Positions 24,246 through 32,912 of a DNA stretch of 35,845 bases are shown piece by piece (the first letter of the stretch is position 1; each line of letters starts with the position of its first letter). Both the position numbers and the translations under genes were made by a program. Under the pieces are notes generated by a model, which was not told the DNA's origin, ran no database searches, and worked only from the letters and a program-made list of their open reading frames with translations. The stretch comes from Ruegeria sp. (GTDB lineage Bacteria; Pseudomonadota; Alphaproteobacteria; Rhodobacterales; Rhodobacteraceae), in assembly GCF_028066395.1 (NCBI RefSeq), contig NZ_JALCBM010000019.1, forward strand, positions 4,360 to 40,204. The letters run 5' to 3'.

Positions 24246-24890
24246 ATGCCCGCTGATATTCGCGTTAAAATCTGCGGCCTGACCGCCCCCAATCACGTGC
24301 GCGCAGCGGCGGATGCGGGTGCGGGTTATGTCGGGTTTGTGTTTTTCCCGAAATCTCCAAGACATATCGGGCCAGAGGCTGCTGCCGCTCTGGCACAGCA
24401 TGTGCCTGCGGGGGTTGCCAAGGTTGCGTTGACCGTCAACGCAACCGATCAGGAGCTGGACCATATTCTGTCCACCGTGCCGCTGGATATGTTGCAACTG
24501 CACGGCAAAGAAAGCCCCGAACGTGTGCAGCAGGTACGCGACAGGTTCGGTTTGCCGGTGATGAAGGCCATCGGCGTGGCCGAGGTCGACGACCTTGCGG
24601 CCATTGATCTTTATTCTGACGTGGCCGACCAACTGCTGATCGATGCCAAGCCGCCGCGGAACGCGGACCTGCCCGGTGGGAACGGTTTGTCCTTTGATTG
24701 GCGCCTGCTGGCCGGACGCAAATACTGGCGCAAGCCCTGGATGCTGGCCGGAGGGTTAACCCCCCAGAATGTGGCTGAGGCGGTTCGGATGACCGGCGCG
24801 CAGCAGGTGGACGTCTCCTCCGGGGTGGAAACTGCGCCGGGGGTCAAGGACGCGGGGTTGATCCGCGCGTTCATCGAAGCCGCCCGCTGA
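24246..24890 (+). CDS. trpF: Phosphoribosylanthranilate isomerase
   Basis: TrpF converts phosphoribosylanthranilate to CdRP in tryptophan synthesis. The 214-residue TIM barrel has the family motif VKICGLT with catalytic Cys10, [23 protein letters not shown], and the phosphate-binding end [15 protein letters not shown] followed by [14 protein letters not shown]. It is close behind the LapA-domain gene and 89 bases before trpB. The trpF-trpB pairing is usual in alphaproteobacteria; trpA, often third, is not adjacent but lies 5 kb away on the other strand. Confidence 0.95.
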   Translation: MPADIRVKICGLTAPNHVRAAADAGAGYVGFVFFPKSPRHIGPEAAAALAQHVPAGVAKVALTVNATDQELDHILSTVPLDMLQLHGKESPERVQQVRDRFGLPVMKAIGVAEVDDLAAIDLYSDVADQLLIDAKPPRNADLPGGNGLSFDWRLLAGRKYWRKPWMLAGGLTPQNVAEAVRMTGAQQVDVSSGVETAPGVKDAGLIRAFIEAAR

Positions 24891-24979
24891 TCCCATTTGC
24901 ACAGCGCGTGATTGCGATTTGCGATGGCAAATCCTGTCGTCACCTCCTATGAACATCGGGTACGACGAGGGAGACACCC

Positions 24980-26227
24980 ATGGCCAACGATCTTTTCAAT
25001 TCCTTCATGTCCGGCCCGGATGAACAGGGCCGTTTCGGCATCTTCGGCGGGCGGTTCGTCAGCGAAACGCTGATGCCCCTGATCCTGTCGCTGGAAGAGG
25101 AATATGAAAAGGCCAAGGACGATCCCACCTTCTGGGCCGAGATGGACGATCTGTGGGCCAACTATGTGGGCCGCCCCTCGCCGCTCTATTATGCCGAACG
25201 GCTGACCGAGCATCTGGGCGGCGCGAAGATTTATCTGAAGCGTGATGAACTGAACCACACCGGCGCGCATAAGATCAACAATGTGCTGGGCCAGATCATT
25301 CTGGCGCGGCGCATGGGCAAGACCCGGATCATTGCGGAAACCGGGGCAGGGCAGCACGGCGTGGCCACCGCCACCGTCTGCGCCAAGTTCGGGCTGAAAT
25401 GTATCGTCTATATGGGCGCGCATGACGTGCAGCGTCAGGCCCCCAACGTGTTCCGCATGCGCCTGCTGGGGGCCGAGGTGATCCCGGTGACAAGCGGTAG
25501 AGGAACCCTGAAAGATGCCATGAATGACGCGCTGCGCGACTGGGTGACCAATGTGCGCGACACGTTCTATTGCATCGGCACCGTGGCCGGTCCGCACCCA
25601 TACCCGGCGATGGTCCGCGATTTCCAGTCGATCATCGGCAAGGAAGCGAAAGAGCAGATGCACAAGGCCGAAGGCCGCCTGCCCGACACCATCATCGCTG
25701 CCATCGGCGGCGGATCGAACGCGATGGGCCTGTTTTATCCGTTCCTCGACGATAAATCCGTCAACATCATCGGCGTCGAGGCTGGTGGCAAAGGCGTCAA
25801 TGAGAAGATGGAGCATTGCGCCTCACTGACCGGAGGACGCCCGGGCGTGCTGCATGGCAACCGGACCTATCTGCTGCAGGATGATGACGGGCAGATTCTG
25901 GAAGGCTATTCAATCTCGGCCGGTCTGGATTACCCCGGCATCGGGCCCGAGCATTCGTGGTTGAACGACATTGGCCGCGCGAATTATGTCTCGATCACCG
26001 ACAAAGAGGCGCTGGAGGCGTTCCAGCTGTGCTGCGCCACCGAAGGCATCATCCCGGCGCTGGAGCCAAGCCACGCGCTGGCCCATGTGATGAAGATCGC
26101 GCCCGATCTGCCCAAGGACCACCTGATCTGCATGAACATGTGCGGACGTGGCGACAAGGACGTGCAGACTGTGGCCAAATATCTGAACTTTGATATGTCA
26201 GATACCGAAGGGCGCAGCGCCGATTGA
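24980..26227 (+). CDS. trpB: Tryptophan synthase beta chain
   Basis: TrpB condenses indole with L-serine to give tryptophan, using pyridoxal phosphate. The 415-residue protein has Lys98 in HTGAHKINN as the PLP lysine, [13 protein letters not shown], the phosphate-binding GGGSNAMG and the C-terminal EPSHALAH block. The ATG at 24980 follows GAGGGAGA. A strong bidirectional terminator follows. It works with the alpha chain encoded at 31353-32144. Confidence 0.97.
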   Translation: MANDLFNSFMSGPDEQGRFGIFGGRFVSETLMPLILSLEEEYEKAKDDPTFWAEMDDLWANYVGRPSPLYYAERLTEHLGGAKIYLKRDELNHTGAHKINNVLGQIILARRMGKTRIIAETGAGQHGVATATVCAKFGLKCIVYMGAHDVQRQAPNVFRMRLLGAEVIPVTSGRGTLKDAMNDALRDWVTNVRDTFYCIGTVAGPHPYPAMVRDFQSIIGKEAKEQMHKAEGRLPDTIIAAIGGGSNAMGLFYPFLDDKSVNIIGVEAGGKGVNEKMEHCASLTGGRPGVLHGNRTYLLQDDDGQILEGYSISAGLDYPGIGPEHSWLNDIGRANYVSITDKEALEAFQLCCATEGIIPALEPSHALAHVMKIAPDLPKDHLICMNMCGRGDKDVQTVAKYLNFDMSDTEGRSAD

Positions 26228-26233
26228 GTGAAA

Positions 26234-26260
26234 AACCGGCCCTTTGGGCCGGTTCTTCGT
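26234..26260. terminator. Bidirectional terminator between trpB and the convergent monooxygenase gene
   Basis: AACCGGCCC-TTT-GGGCCGGTT (26234-26254) is followed by CTTCGTTT on the plus strand, and by a T-run on the minus strand (plus-strand A-run from 26231). It serves both convergent genes. Confidence 0.85.
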
Positions 26261-26261
26261 T

Positions 26262-26582
26262 TCAAGTCTCGTGCAGAATGGTTTCGAACCCTTCGAATTG
26301 CGGGTGTTCGATGATTGGCGACTGCGCGGTTTTATCGCCTGCATTCTTGTGCGAATCGCGGAACTGCTGGGACTTGGTCCAGGCCTCGAAATCCGCGCGG
26401 CTGTCCCAGATCACATGGCTGGAATACAGGCGATACCCGTCGCCTTCGGGGCCTTTGAGCAGGCGGAATTCCTGAAAGCCTTTCAACTCGTTCAGGCGGC
26501 CCTGACGGTCTTTCCAGACGGTCTCGAAATCGGTTTCGCTGCCCAGACGGACTTTGAAACGGTTCATTGCGATAAAGCTCAT
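26262..26582 (-). CDS. Antibiotic biosynthesis monooxygenase (ABM) domain protein
   Basis: A 106-residue protein of the dimeric alpha/beta-barrel ABM fold. MSFIAMNRFKVRLGSETDFETVWKDR opens the domain, and FQEFRLLKG, YRLYSSHVIWDSRADFEAWTKSQQFRDSHKN is typical of the HmoA/IsdG branch that includes haem-degrading monooxygenases. Conservation is low in this family and no metal or haem ligand can be assigned with certainty. The ATG at 26582 has GAGGTTAG upstream. It is convergent with trpB. Nearby irr shows iron regulation in the region, but no direct link is visible. Confidence 0.8.
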   Translation of the reverse strand: MSFIAMNRFKVRLGSETDFETVWKDRQGRLNELKGFQEFRLLKGPEGDGYRLYSSHVIWDSRADFEAWTKSQQFRDSHKNAGDKTAQSPIIEHPQFEGFETILHET

Positions 26583-26665
26583 GGCTAACCTCGTTCGATC
26601 ATTGTGCAGGGCTGGCGGAACAGGTTGGCTGGCACCGGGCGTTTGACCTGAATTTTCGCGCCGGG

Positions 26666-27043
26666 TCAATCGGGGATGGCAGAGTGCTTTTGCAGGATAT
26701 GCAGTGGCACAATCTCAAGCGCCCGCCGATGCGTGGCCTCAAGATGTACGCGCGGCGCACAGCCTTCGTCATGGGCCTGCAGGAACCGCCCGGCACACAG
26801 ACACCAGCTGTCGCCGGGTTTGAGGCCGGGAAAGTCGAACTCGGGCCGAGGGGTGCTCAGGTCGTTGCCGACATATTTCGAATAGGCCAGAAACTCGGCC
26901 GTCATGACAGCGCAGACCGTATGGCTGCCCTGATCCTCGGGGCAGGTGTTGCAGGCCCCGTCGCGAAAGAACCCGGTCAGCGGTTTGCGGGAACAGGGCG
27001 CCAGAACACCGCCCAGCACATTGATGCTGTCTTGCTTTTGCAT
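26666..27043 (-). CDS. DUF2237 family protein
   Basis: A 125-residue protein with the typical DUF2237 pattern: NVLGGVLAPCSRKPLTGFFRDGACNTC near the start, GSHTVCAVMTAEFLAYSKYVGNDLSTP in the middle, and FPGLKPGDSWCLCAGRFLQA followed by APRVHLEATH. Several cysteines (about residues 17, 31, 34, 44, 81 and 83) are conserved positions in the family. The function of the family is unknown. The start lies nine bases after the stop of the serine hydrolase gene on the same strand, so the two are likely co-transcribed. Confidence 0.85.
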   Translation of the reverse strand: MQKQDSINVLGGVLAPCSRKPLTGFFRDGACNTCPEDQGSHTVCAVMTAEFLAYSKYVGNDLSTPRPEFDFPGLKPGDSWCLCAGRFLQAHDEGCAPRVHLEATHRRALEIVPLHILQKHSAIPD

Positions 27044-27052
27044 GGGGCTATC

Positions 27053-28216
27053 TTACAGGCTTTGCGCGATCTTGCGGAACATTTCGACATTCTGGTCGTT
27101 GACCCCGGGCTCGCGGAACTTGCGGTCGGCCCCGGTGCTGACGATCAGCACCCCGCGCGGCTGGTCGAAATAGATATACTGACCATAGATACCACGCGCC
27201 AGAAATTCGCCCTCATGCGCGCCGACGGGCACCCACCATTGGTAGCCATAGCCGATCTTGCCCGGCTCGGTCGGTGCGCTGGGCCATGTGGCCTCGGTGA
27301 TCCATTCGGCGGGCACCAGTTGTTCGCCGTCATGCTCTCCGTTCTGCAGGATCATTTGGCCGAACCGCGCAAAATCCCGGGTGGTGAAGTTCAGCCCACC
27401 CAGCACAAAGGCCACGCCCGCGCCGTCGGTGATGTAATATCCGTCCCGCTCCAGCCCGAGCGGATCAATGATTTTCTCGGTCAGCAGCTCGGCTACACTG
27501 CGTCCGGTCGCGCCGCGGATCACCATTCCGATCACATGGGTGTCGATCGAGACATATTGCCAAACCTCCCCCGGTGTCGTGAAACTGTCCTGCAGCGAGG
27601 CGGCGAAATCGTCCAGCTCTCCGCCCAGTGCAACGACACGGCCCATGCGGTTGATATCCGAATTATAGTCCAGATAATCCTCGTCAAAACTGACGCCGCT
27701 GGCCATGTTCAACACGTTGCGGATGGATGCGCCGTCATAGGCACTGCCGGTCAGTTGCGGCGCGTATTTGGTCACCGGATCGTCGAGCGATTCAATCGCG
27801 CCTTCGTTCATCAGGATACCGAACAGGGCCGAGAGGTAGCTTTTCGCAACCGACCATGAAATCCGCCGGTCATCGGGGCCGGTGCCCAGATAATACTCCT
27901 CAAACCGGATCTGTCCGCCCTGCATGACCAGCAGAGAGGTCACGGCGCGTGTCTCAATCCACTCATCCGTGCCTTCGGGCAGATCGAAACCGGGGCCATA
28001 GGGCAGCTCCCATGTCGGACCATTGCCGCGTGGCAGATCGACGGTCAGGAACGCGTCATTCATGTGCGAGAAATTGTGGACGATCTTTTCCTCGGAAAAC
28101 AGAGAGTTCACGGCCAACAGGCGCATGATCTCTTCCCGCTTCCACAGGCCCACAACCACGGCGGCCAGAACCAGCGCCAATGTGATGCGCAAAAGCCATT
28201 TCAGCAGGGTTCTCAT
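27053..28216 (-). CDS. Serine hydrolase, beta-lactamase/penicillin-binding (class C) fold, membrane-anchored
   Basis: A 387-residue protein with an N-terminal membrane anchor (LLKWLLRITLALVLAAVVVGLW, about residues 4-25) and a periplasmic class C beta-lactamase-like domain. The catalytic SxxK is Ser122-V-A-Lys125 in RISWSVAKSYLSALFG. The YVSIDTHVIG stretch (about 236-245) provides the second-motif tyrosine, and RGIYGQYIYF near the end replaces the KTG strand. Such proteins are usually esterases, peptidases or amide hydrolases rather than true beta-lactamases. The ATG at 28216 follows GGGGAGG. It is probably co-transcribed with the DUF2237 gene. Confidence 0.85.
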   Translation of the reverse strand: MRTLLKWLLRITLALVLAAVVVGLWKREEIMRLLAVNSLFSEEKIVHNFSHMNDAFLTVDLPRGNGPTWELPYGPGFDLPEGTDEWIETRAVTSLLVMQGGQIRFEEYYLGTGPDDRRISWSVAKSYLSALFGILMNEGAIESLDDPVTKYAPQLTGSAYDGASIRNVLNMASGVSFDEDYLDYNSDINRMGRVVALGGELDDFAASLQDSFTTPGEVWQYVSIDTHVIGMVIRGATGRSVAELLTEKIIDPLGLERDGYYITDGAGVAFVLGGLNFTTRDFARFGQMILQNGEHDGEQLVPAEWITEATWPSAPTEPGKIGYGYQWWVPVGAHEGEFLARGIYGQYIYFDQPRGVLIVSTGADRKFREPGVNDQNVEMFRKIAQSL

Positions 28217-28301
28217 CCGTCGCCTCCCCTTTGGTTTGCAATATAGGACCGCGCGGCGGCCAGCCATGCAATCAGGACGTTACGGCAGCTGGACCGAACG
28301 C

Positions 28302-28979
28302 TTAGCGGAACTTGTCCAGCAGTTTTTGCATGGCCGAGCGGTCGTCTGTCTCAGGCTCCGGCGTGACCTCGGGTTTGGGGGCGGGCTTTGCCGGGGTTTT
28401 CGACGACCGTGCCGGAGCGGTCCGCAAGGCAACCGCGTTCATGAATTTGCCGCCATCGTCGGCAGCCAGATGGGCCGCCCCGTCCGAGACACCCCGCAAG
28501 ACATCCTCCAGCCACTCGCCATCAGCCTTGGCGAAATCGCCCAGAACATAGGGCGAGACCATCTCTTTCCGGCCCGGATGCCCGATGCCCAGCCGAACCC
28601 GGTCATAGGCGGCCCCGATATGGTCGTGGATGGATCGCAATCCGTTATGTCCCGCGTGGCCGCCGCCTGCCTTGGCGCGCACCTTGCCGGGGGCCAGATC
28701 AAGCTCATCATGGAAGACGGTCACATCGGTCGAGTCCAGCTTGTAGAACCGCATCGCCTCGCCCACCGACTGGCCAGAGCGGTTCATGAAAGTCTGCGGC
28801 TTGATCAGCAGGATTTTTTCAGAGCCCAGCCGCCCCTCGGCGATCTCGGCCTGAAATTTGGATCGCCAGGGGCCAAAACCATGATCTTCGGCGATCCGGT
28901 CCACGGCCATGAAACCGATATTATGCCGGTTGCGGGCATATTTCGCGCCCGGATTGCCCAGACCCACAAACAGTTTCAT
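28302..28979 (-). CDS. pth: Peptidyl-tRNA hydrolase
   Basis: Pth releases peptides from peptidyl-tRNA dropped by ribosomes. The 225-residue protein has [24 protein letters not shown] with catalytic His20, [13 protein letters not shown], the [28 protein letters not shown] block and LGIGHPG. Beyond the usual end near residue 185 there is a proline- and alanine-rich tail of about 40 residues ([17 protein letters not shown] and onward) closing in a short basic helix, [10 protein letters not shown]. The ATG at 28979 was chosen by family alignment. It is downstream of rplY on the same strand, a common pairing, but a terminator lies between them. Confidence 0.95.
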   Translation of the reverse strand: MKLFVGLGNPGAKYARNRHNIGFMAVDRIAEDHGFGPWRSKFQAEIAEGRLGSEKILLIKPQTFMNRSGQSVGEAMRFYKLDSTDVTVFHDELDLAPGKVRAKAGGGHAGHNGLRSIHDHIGAAYDRVRLGIGHPGRKEMVSPYVLGDFAKADGEWLEDVLRGVSDGAAHLAADDGGKFMNAVALRTAPARSSKTPAKPAPKPEVTPEPETDDRSAMQKLLDKFR

Positions 28980-29044
28980 CACCTTGATCCTTTGTTTCTG
29001 ACGCCGTTGATGGCATGGAACGGGCCCCGGTTTCCAGCCTTTGC

Positions 29045-29077
29045 AAAGAAAAACGGGGCCCCGCCGGAGCCCCGTTT
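29045..29077 (-). terminator. Intrinsic terminator of rplY
   Basis: On the minus strand AAACGGGGC and GCCCCGTTT (plus-strand 29069-29077 and 29051-29059) form a nine-base stem followed by a T-rich tract (plus-strand 29045-29050). It stands between rplY and pth. Confidence 0.8.
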
Positions 29078-29103
29078 CATAACCCGAATACGATGATCCG
29101 AAT

Positions 29104-29760
29104 TTATTCTTCCGCTTCGTCCTTGCCGACGACTTCAACTTCATCGGCTGCGACCTCGTCGCCTTCTTCCTCGTCGTCGCTGGTCGACAGGCCAGTCGGT
29201 GCCGAGATATTCGCGATCACGAAATCACGGTCGATGGTCGGCTTGGTGCCCGAAGGCAGGTCAACCGACGAGATGGTGACAACGTCGTTGATGTTCAGAC
29301 CGGTCAGATCAACGGTGATCTTCTCAGGAATGTCACCGGCGGTGCACATCAGTTCGACCTCGGGGCGGACAACAGTCAGAACGCCGCCCTTCTTGATGCC
29401 GGGTGCGGCTTCTTCGTTGACGAACTCAACCGGGATGTACAGCGCGATCTTGGTGGTCCGACGCAGGCGCATCAGGTCCAGGTGGGTCGGCAGGTCCTTG
29501 ACGACGTCACGCTGAACGTCACGGCAGATGACGCGGACGTCTTCATGACCTTCAACCTTCAGGTTCCACAGGGTCGACTTGAACCGGCCCGCTTTCAGGC
29601 GCTTGAACAGAACGTTGAACGGGATCTGAATCGGCAGCGGCTCTTTGTCGCCACCAAACACAATGCCCGGAACCATGCCATCGCGGCGTGCCTGACGAGC
29701 GGCGCCCTTGCCTGTCCCCGTCCGTTCCAGAGCTACGAGATCAGGAATCTCACCAGCCAT
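29104..29760 (-). CDS. rplY: 50S ribosomal protein L25/general stress protein Ctc
   Basis: L25 binds 5S rRNA in the large subunit. The 218-residue protein is the long CTC form: an N-terminal L25 domain (about residues 5-95, starting [32 protein letters not shown]) and a C-terminal TL5 domain (about 100-190, with [20 protein letters not shown]). A strongly acidic tail ([17 protein letters not shown]) ends the protein. The ATG at 29760 has GGAG upstream. The leader contains a perfect eight-base hairpin. A terminator separates it from pth. Confidence 0.94.
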   Translation of the reverse strand: MAGEIPDLVALERTGTGKGAARQARRDGMVPGIVFGGDKEPLPIQIPFNVLFKRLKAGRFKSTLWNLKVEGHEDVRVICRDVQRDVVKDLPTHLDLMRLRRTTKIALYIPVEFVNEEAAPGIKKGGVLTVVRPEVELMCTAGDIPEKITVDLTGLNINDVVTISSVDLPSGTKPTIDRDFVIANISAPTGLSTSDDEEEGDEVAADEVEVVGKDEAEE

Positions 29761-29780
29761 GATAAATCTCCAATGTTAGG

Positions 29781-29809
29781 GCGGGCATCCTCCAAGGCTG
29801 TATGCCCGC
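29781..29809 (-). other. Hairpin in the rplY leader
   Basis: GCGGGCAT (29781-29788) and ATGCCCGC (29802-29809) are perfect inverted arms with a 13-base loop, 21 bases upstream of the rplY start codon on the minus strand. No T-run follows, so it is a leader structure rather than a terminator. It might take part in regulation of L25, which is unproven. Confidence 0.5.
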
Positions 29810-29874
29810 GTGAAGCCGCGTCCATAGCGTGATTCATATCGGTTGGAAAGGGGTATTTAGCGGGTTTTCCTTTT

Positions 29875-29998
29875 GCGAGGCTCTGCCTCGCGCTCCGGGA
29901 TATTTAGGGCCAGATGAAGAATGGACCCCTTGCTTCATCTGGCTAAAAATATCCCGGGGGAGGCGCCCGCAGGGCGGCGGGGGCAGCGCCCCCTTTTG
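29875..29998. repeat. REP-like modular elements, copies B1 and B2, head to head
   Basis: Two copies face each other in the rplY-lldD gap. B1 (plus): hairpin GCGAGG-CTCTG-CCTCGC (29875-29891) and the 25-base tail at 29895-29919. B2 (minus): tail at 29933-29957 and two GC-rich hairpins up to 29998. The tails match at 22 of 25 positions and also match copy A at 6164-6188. B2 begins about 25 bases after the lldD stop in the same orientation, as copy A does after its gene. The facing tails can themselves form a long stem with a 13-base loop. Confidence 0.8.
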
Positions 29999-30023
29999 CT
30001 TGCCTCTGCCTGGCCGTGCAACT

Positions 30024-31190
30024 TCACTTCTGCCAGCGCCCGCCGAAATCTTCGGGCACCAGCAGGTTGTGACGGCCCAGGGCGGCCACGTTCTGCTCGC
30101 CACACAGCGCCATGGTGGTGTCGAGTTCTTTTTGAATGACCTCCAGCGCCGTTGTCACCCCCTGTTGACCCATGGCGCCGAGGCCGTAGATGAAGGCGCG
30201 ACCGATATAGGTGCCCTTGGCGCCCAACGCCAGCGCCTTGAGGACGTCCTGACCGGACCGGATGCCGCTGTCCAGATGCACTTCGATATCGTCGCCGACC
30301 GCGTCCATGATTTCGGGCAATACGCGGATTGAGCTAAGCGCGCCATCCAGTTGCCGCCCGCCATGGTTCGAGACGACAATGGCATCAGCGCCCAACTTGG
30401 CGGCCATTTTGGCGTCCTCGGCATCCAGAATGCCTTTGAGGATCACCTTGCCGCCCCATTGCTCCATCAGCTTTTCGACTTTCGTCCAGTCGAGGCTTGG
30501 GTCGAACTGTTCCGCTGTCCAGGTTCCCAGTGACCGCGTATCGGTGATCGTGTCGACATGACCCACGATATTTCCGAATTCGCGCCGTTTGGCGCCCAGC
30601 ATCTCGATTCCCCAGGCCCATTTCGTCATCAGATTGGCGATGGTCTTCGGGGTCAGTTTCGGCGGCGCGGACAGGCCGTTTTTCAGATCTTTGTGTCGCT
30701 GGCCCAGAATTTGCAGGTCCAGCGTGATGACCAGCGCCGAACAGCCCGCATCCTTGGCGCGTTGGATCAGGCGGCTGACGTAGTCCTCGTCCTTCATCGT
30801 ATAGAGCTGGAACCAGAAGGGCTTGGTCGTAGCCTCGGCCACATCTTCGATCGAGTTGATCGACATGGTCGAGAGGGTGAAGGGCACGCCAAAGGCTTCG
30901 GCGGCTTTGGCGGCTTTGATCTCACCATCGGCATGCTGCATGCCGGTCAGCCCGACCGGGGCCAGTGCCACCGGCATCGTAACATCCTGCCCGATCATCT
31001 GCGACGCGGTCGAGCGTCCGGACATATCTACCGCGACCCGTTGGCGCAGGCGGATATCCTCGAAATCCGAGCTGTTCTCGCGGAAGGTCTGCTCGGTCCA
31101 GCTGCCGCTTTCGGTATAGTCGTAGAACATGCGCGGCACACGGCGTTCGTAAATTCTTTTGAGGTCCTGGATATTGGTGATGACAGTCAT
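30024..31190 (-). CDS. lldD: FMN-dependent alpha-hydroxy-acid (L-lactate) dehydrogenase
   Basis: Members oxidise L-lactate or related 2-hydroxy acids with FMN, passing electrons to the respiratory chain at the inner membrane. The 388-residue TIM-barrel protein has Tyr24 in MFYDYTESGS, ALAPVGLTGMQHADGE, FWFQLY and the catalytic-base stretch VSNHGGRQLDG with His276, followed by the LDSGIRSGQDVLKALALGA FMN phosphate loop. The length fits L-lactate dehydrogenase LldD, but glycolate or mandelate specificity cannot be excluded. The ATG at 31190 follows GGAGGT. An imperfect palindrome lies 20 bases upstream of the start. A REP-like element follows the stop codon. Confidence 0.85.
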   Translation of the reverse strand: MTVITNIQDLKRIYERRVPRMFYDYTESGSWTEQTFRENSSDFEDIRLRQRVAVDMSGRSTASQMIGQDVTMPVALAPVGLTGMQHADGEIKAAKAAEAFGVPFTLSTMSINSIEDVAEATTKPFWFQLYTMKDEDYVSRLIQRAKDAGCSALVITLDLQILGQRHKDLKNGLSAPPKLTPKTIANLMTKWAWGIEMLGAKRREFGNIVGHVDTITDTRSLGTWTAEQFDPSLDWTKVEKLMEQWGGKVILKGILDAEDAKMAAKLGADAIVVSNHGGRQLDGALSSIRVLPEIMDAVGDDIEVHLDSGIRSGQDVLKALALGAKGTYIGRAFIYGLGAMGQQGVTTALEVIQKELDTTMALCGEQNVAALGRHNLLVPEDFGGRWQK

Positions 31191-31209
31191 TCTGGCGGAC
31201 CTCCGGTGG

Positions 31210-31232
31210 ATTGGTTAAGTTTGCTTACCAAT
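31210..31232. promoter_or_regulatory. Imperfect palindrome in the lldD leader/promoter (candidate operator)
   Basis: ATTGGTTAAG and CTTACCAAT are inverted arms (one extra T) around TTTG at 31210-31232. The outer halves TTGGT/ACCAA recall sites of GntR-family regulators, such as LldR-type repressors of lactate genes, although their usual spacing is shorter. It begins 20 bases upstream of the lldD start codon. Confidence 0.45.
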
Positions 31233-31289
31233 TCTTGTGGCGCGCTGCAATGCAAGGCGAATAAGAGCCGTGCCGCGCCGTGGCACATG

Positions 31290-31322
31290 AAAAAACCGCG
31301 GCTGACCCAAGTCAACCGCGGT
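31290..31322 (-). terminator. Intrinsic terminator of trpA
   Basis: On the minus strand ACCGCGG and CCGCGGT (plus-strand 31316-31322 and 31295-31301), extended inward by a TTGAC/GTCA pairing, are followed by six T residues (plus-strand A-run 31290-31295). It lies 31 bases after the trpA stop codon. Confidence 0.82.
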
Positions 31323-31352
31323 GTATCTGGTCGCAATGAGTTTCAGCGGTGA

Positions 31353-32144
31353 TCAGGCCGTGTGCGCCCCGTCGGACAGGCTTTTGACGAAGTCCAACAC
31401 CTCGGCCACAGGTTTACCCGCACCGATCTGGCTGACGATGGCAGACCCCACCACGGCACCATCCGCGACACTGGCGATGGCGCGGGATTTTTCCGGCGTG
31501 TTGATGCCAAAGCCCACAATCACCGGCAGGTCGGTGGCGGATTTGATGCGCGAGACCTCCGGGCCGACATCGGTTGCCTGCGCCTCGGCCGCGCCGGTGA
31601 TGCCGGTGATCGAGACGTAGTACACAAAGCCCGAGGTGTTTTGCAGCACACGCGGCAGACGGTTGTCATCGGTCGTTGGCGTCGCCAGACGGATGAAGTT
31701 CAGCCCGGCGGCCTGCGCGGGCAAGCAAAGCTCGTCATCTTCTTCCGGGGGCAGATCGACCACGATCAGCCCGTCGATTCCTGCAGCCTTGGCGTCAGCC
31801 AGAAAGGTGTCAACGCCGCGATTGTAGATCGGGTTGTAATACCCCATCAGCACAATCGGGGTCGTATCATCGGTTTCACGGAAGGCCCGCGCCAGATCCA
31901 GAGTACGCTGCAGGGTCATGCCGCCATCCAGCGCCCGTTGCCCGGCGGCCTGAATGGTCGGCCCGTCCGCCATCGGATCGGTGAAGGGCAGGCCCAGCTC
32001 GATCACATCCACCCCGGCACCCGGCAGACCCCGAACGACCTCAAGCGAGGTGTCATAGTCAGGGTCCCCGGCCATCACATAGGCGACAAAAGCCTTTTTG
32101 CCGTCGGCTTTCAGGGCGGCGAATTTGGCGTCGATACGGGTCAT
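31353..32144 (-). CDS. trpA: Tryptophan synthase alpha chain
   Basis: TrpA cleaves indole-3-glycerol phosphate to indole, which passes through a tunnel to TrpB. The 263-residue TIM barrel has the catalytic residues Glu49 and Asp60 in [33 protein letters not shown] and the phosphate loop [13 protein letters not shown]. It is transcribed alone on the minus strand, with its own terminator, 5 kb from trpF-trpB, so expression must be balanced in trans. Confidence 0.96.
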   Translation of the reverse strand: MTRIDAKFAALKADGKKAFVAYVMAGDPDYDTSLEVVRGLPGAGVDVIELGLPFTDPMADGPTIQAAGQRALDGGMTLQRTLDLARAFRETDDTTPIVLMGYYNPIYNRGVDTFLADAKAAGIDGLIVVDLPPEEDDELCLPAQAAGLNFIRLATPTTDDNRLPRVLQNTSGFVYYVSITGITGAAEAQATDVGPEVSRIKSATDLPVIVGFGINTPEKSRAIASVADGAVVGSAIVSQIGAGKPVAEVLDFVKSLSDGAHTA

Positions 32145-32223
32145 CGGATGTCCTTGCAGTCAGGTTTGAACCTGATGTGCAGAAACTTTGACCGAAAATC
32201 AATCCCGACCCGGCCAGATTGGA

Positions 32224-32709
32224 TCAGAAGCTGTAGTGATACCTCAGCAAAACTGCGTTCACGCCCGGATTGTCCTCTTGCGTGCTGGCATTGGATTTAT
32301 GGGTCAGCGCCACGGAAACCTTGTTGCCGCTGTTCAGAGTATATCCCAGCCCGATCAGGCTGCGGATTTGAAAGCTGCCGCCCAGATCGTTCAGCGCATT
32401 GGATTCGTCATAATACCCCGGCATCACGCTGCCTTCGACAAACCAGCGGTTGTTGAAGGCGTAGATCCCCACCAAACCCGCGCCAATATGGGTGTCGCCA
32501 TCCTCATCCACCGATACTGCTGCACCCCATGTGGCGCTGAACCGGGTCGCCTCGTGAAATGGCCGATGCTGGTATTCGAGCGAGAAAAGGGCCTGATCCA
32601 CAGACTGGCTGTCCGAGAAGTCGGCGTATCCTGCGCCGAAGATGATGGATTGCGCCTGAACTGAACCCGCCGCCAGCAGGCCAAGGGCTGCGATGATAAG
32701 AGATCTCAT
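32224..32709 (-). CDS. Acyloxyacyl hydrolase/lipid A 3-O-deacylase (PagL-like)
   Basis: A 161-residue protein with a signal peptide (MRSLIIAALGLLAAGSVQA, cleavage near 19) and an eight-strand-size barrel ending in YHYSF, whose final phenylalanine is typical of outer-membrane proteins. PagL removes the 3-position acyl chain of lipid A. The catalytic pair is recognisable as His137 and Ser139 in LTHKSNAS, followed by the family NPGVN; the active-site glutamate of PagL has no obvious counterpart. It is a single gene between trpA and ychF. If active it would alter the outer leaflet of the outer membrane. Confidence 0.72.
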   Translation of the reverse strand: MRSLIIAALGLLAAGSVQAQSIIFGAGYADFSDSQSVDQALFSLEYQHRPFHEATRFSATWGAAVSVDEDGDTHIGAGLVGIYAFNNRWFVEGSVMPGYYDESNALNDLGGSFQIRSLIGLGYTLNSGNKVSVALTHKSNASTQEDNPGVNAVLLRYHYSF

Positions 32710-32912
32710 TGCTTATGCTCTGTCCGTCGTTCAAATGTCTGTCTTTATTGAGGACTGTAGTTGCTCGTATTCAATATCTGCAAGAACACATTGTGATGCC
32801 GTTTTCGTGATGTGTCAGTTTGAACCCGCTATGGGTTCTGGTGCAACGTGCCTTGCGCATTGACCCGGACCTGCCTAGAAGCAGCGCTCGAACCGTATGT
32901 CAGGAGGTCGCA

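Noticed and set aside
26684-27859. Plus-strand open frame opposite the DUF2237 and serine hydrolase genes
   Set aside because: Both minus-strand genes have clear family motifs and ribosome sites; the plus-strand frame has neither.
27053-28216. Antibiotic-resistance beta-lactamase
   Set aside because: SxxK is present, but the KTG motif is replaced and the protein is membrane-anchored. The family is mostly esterases and peptidases.
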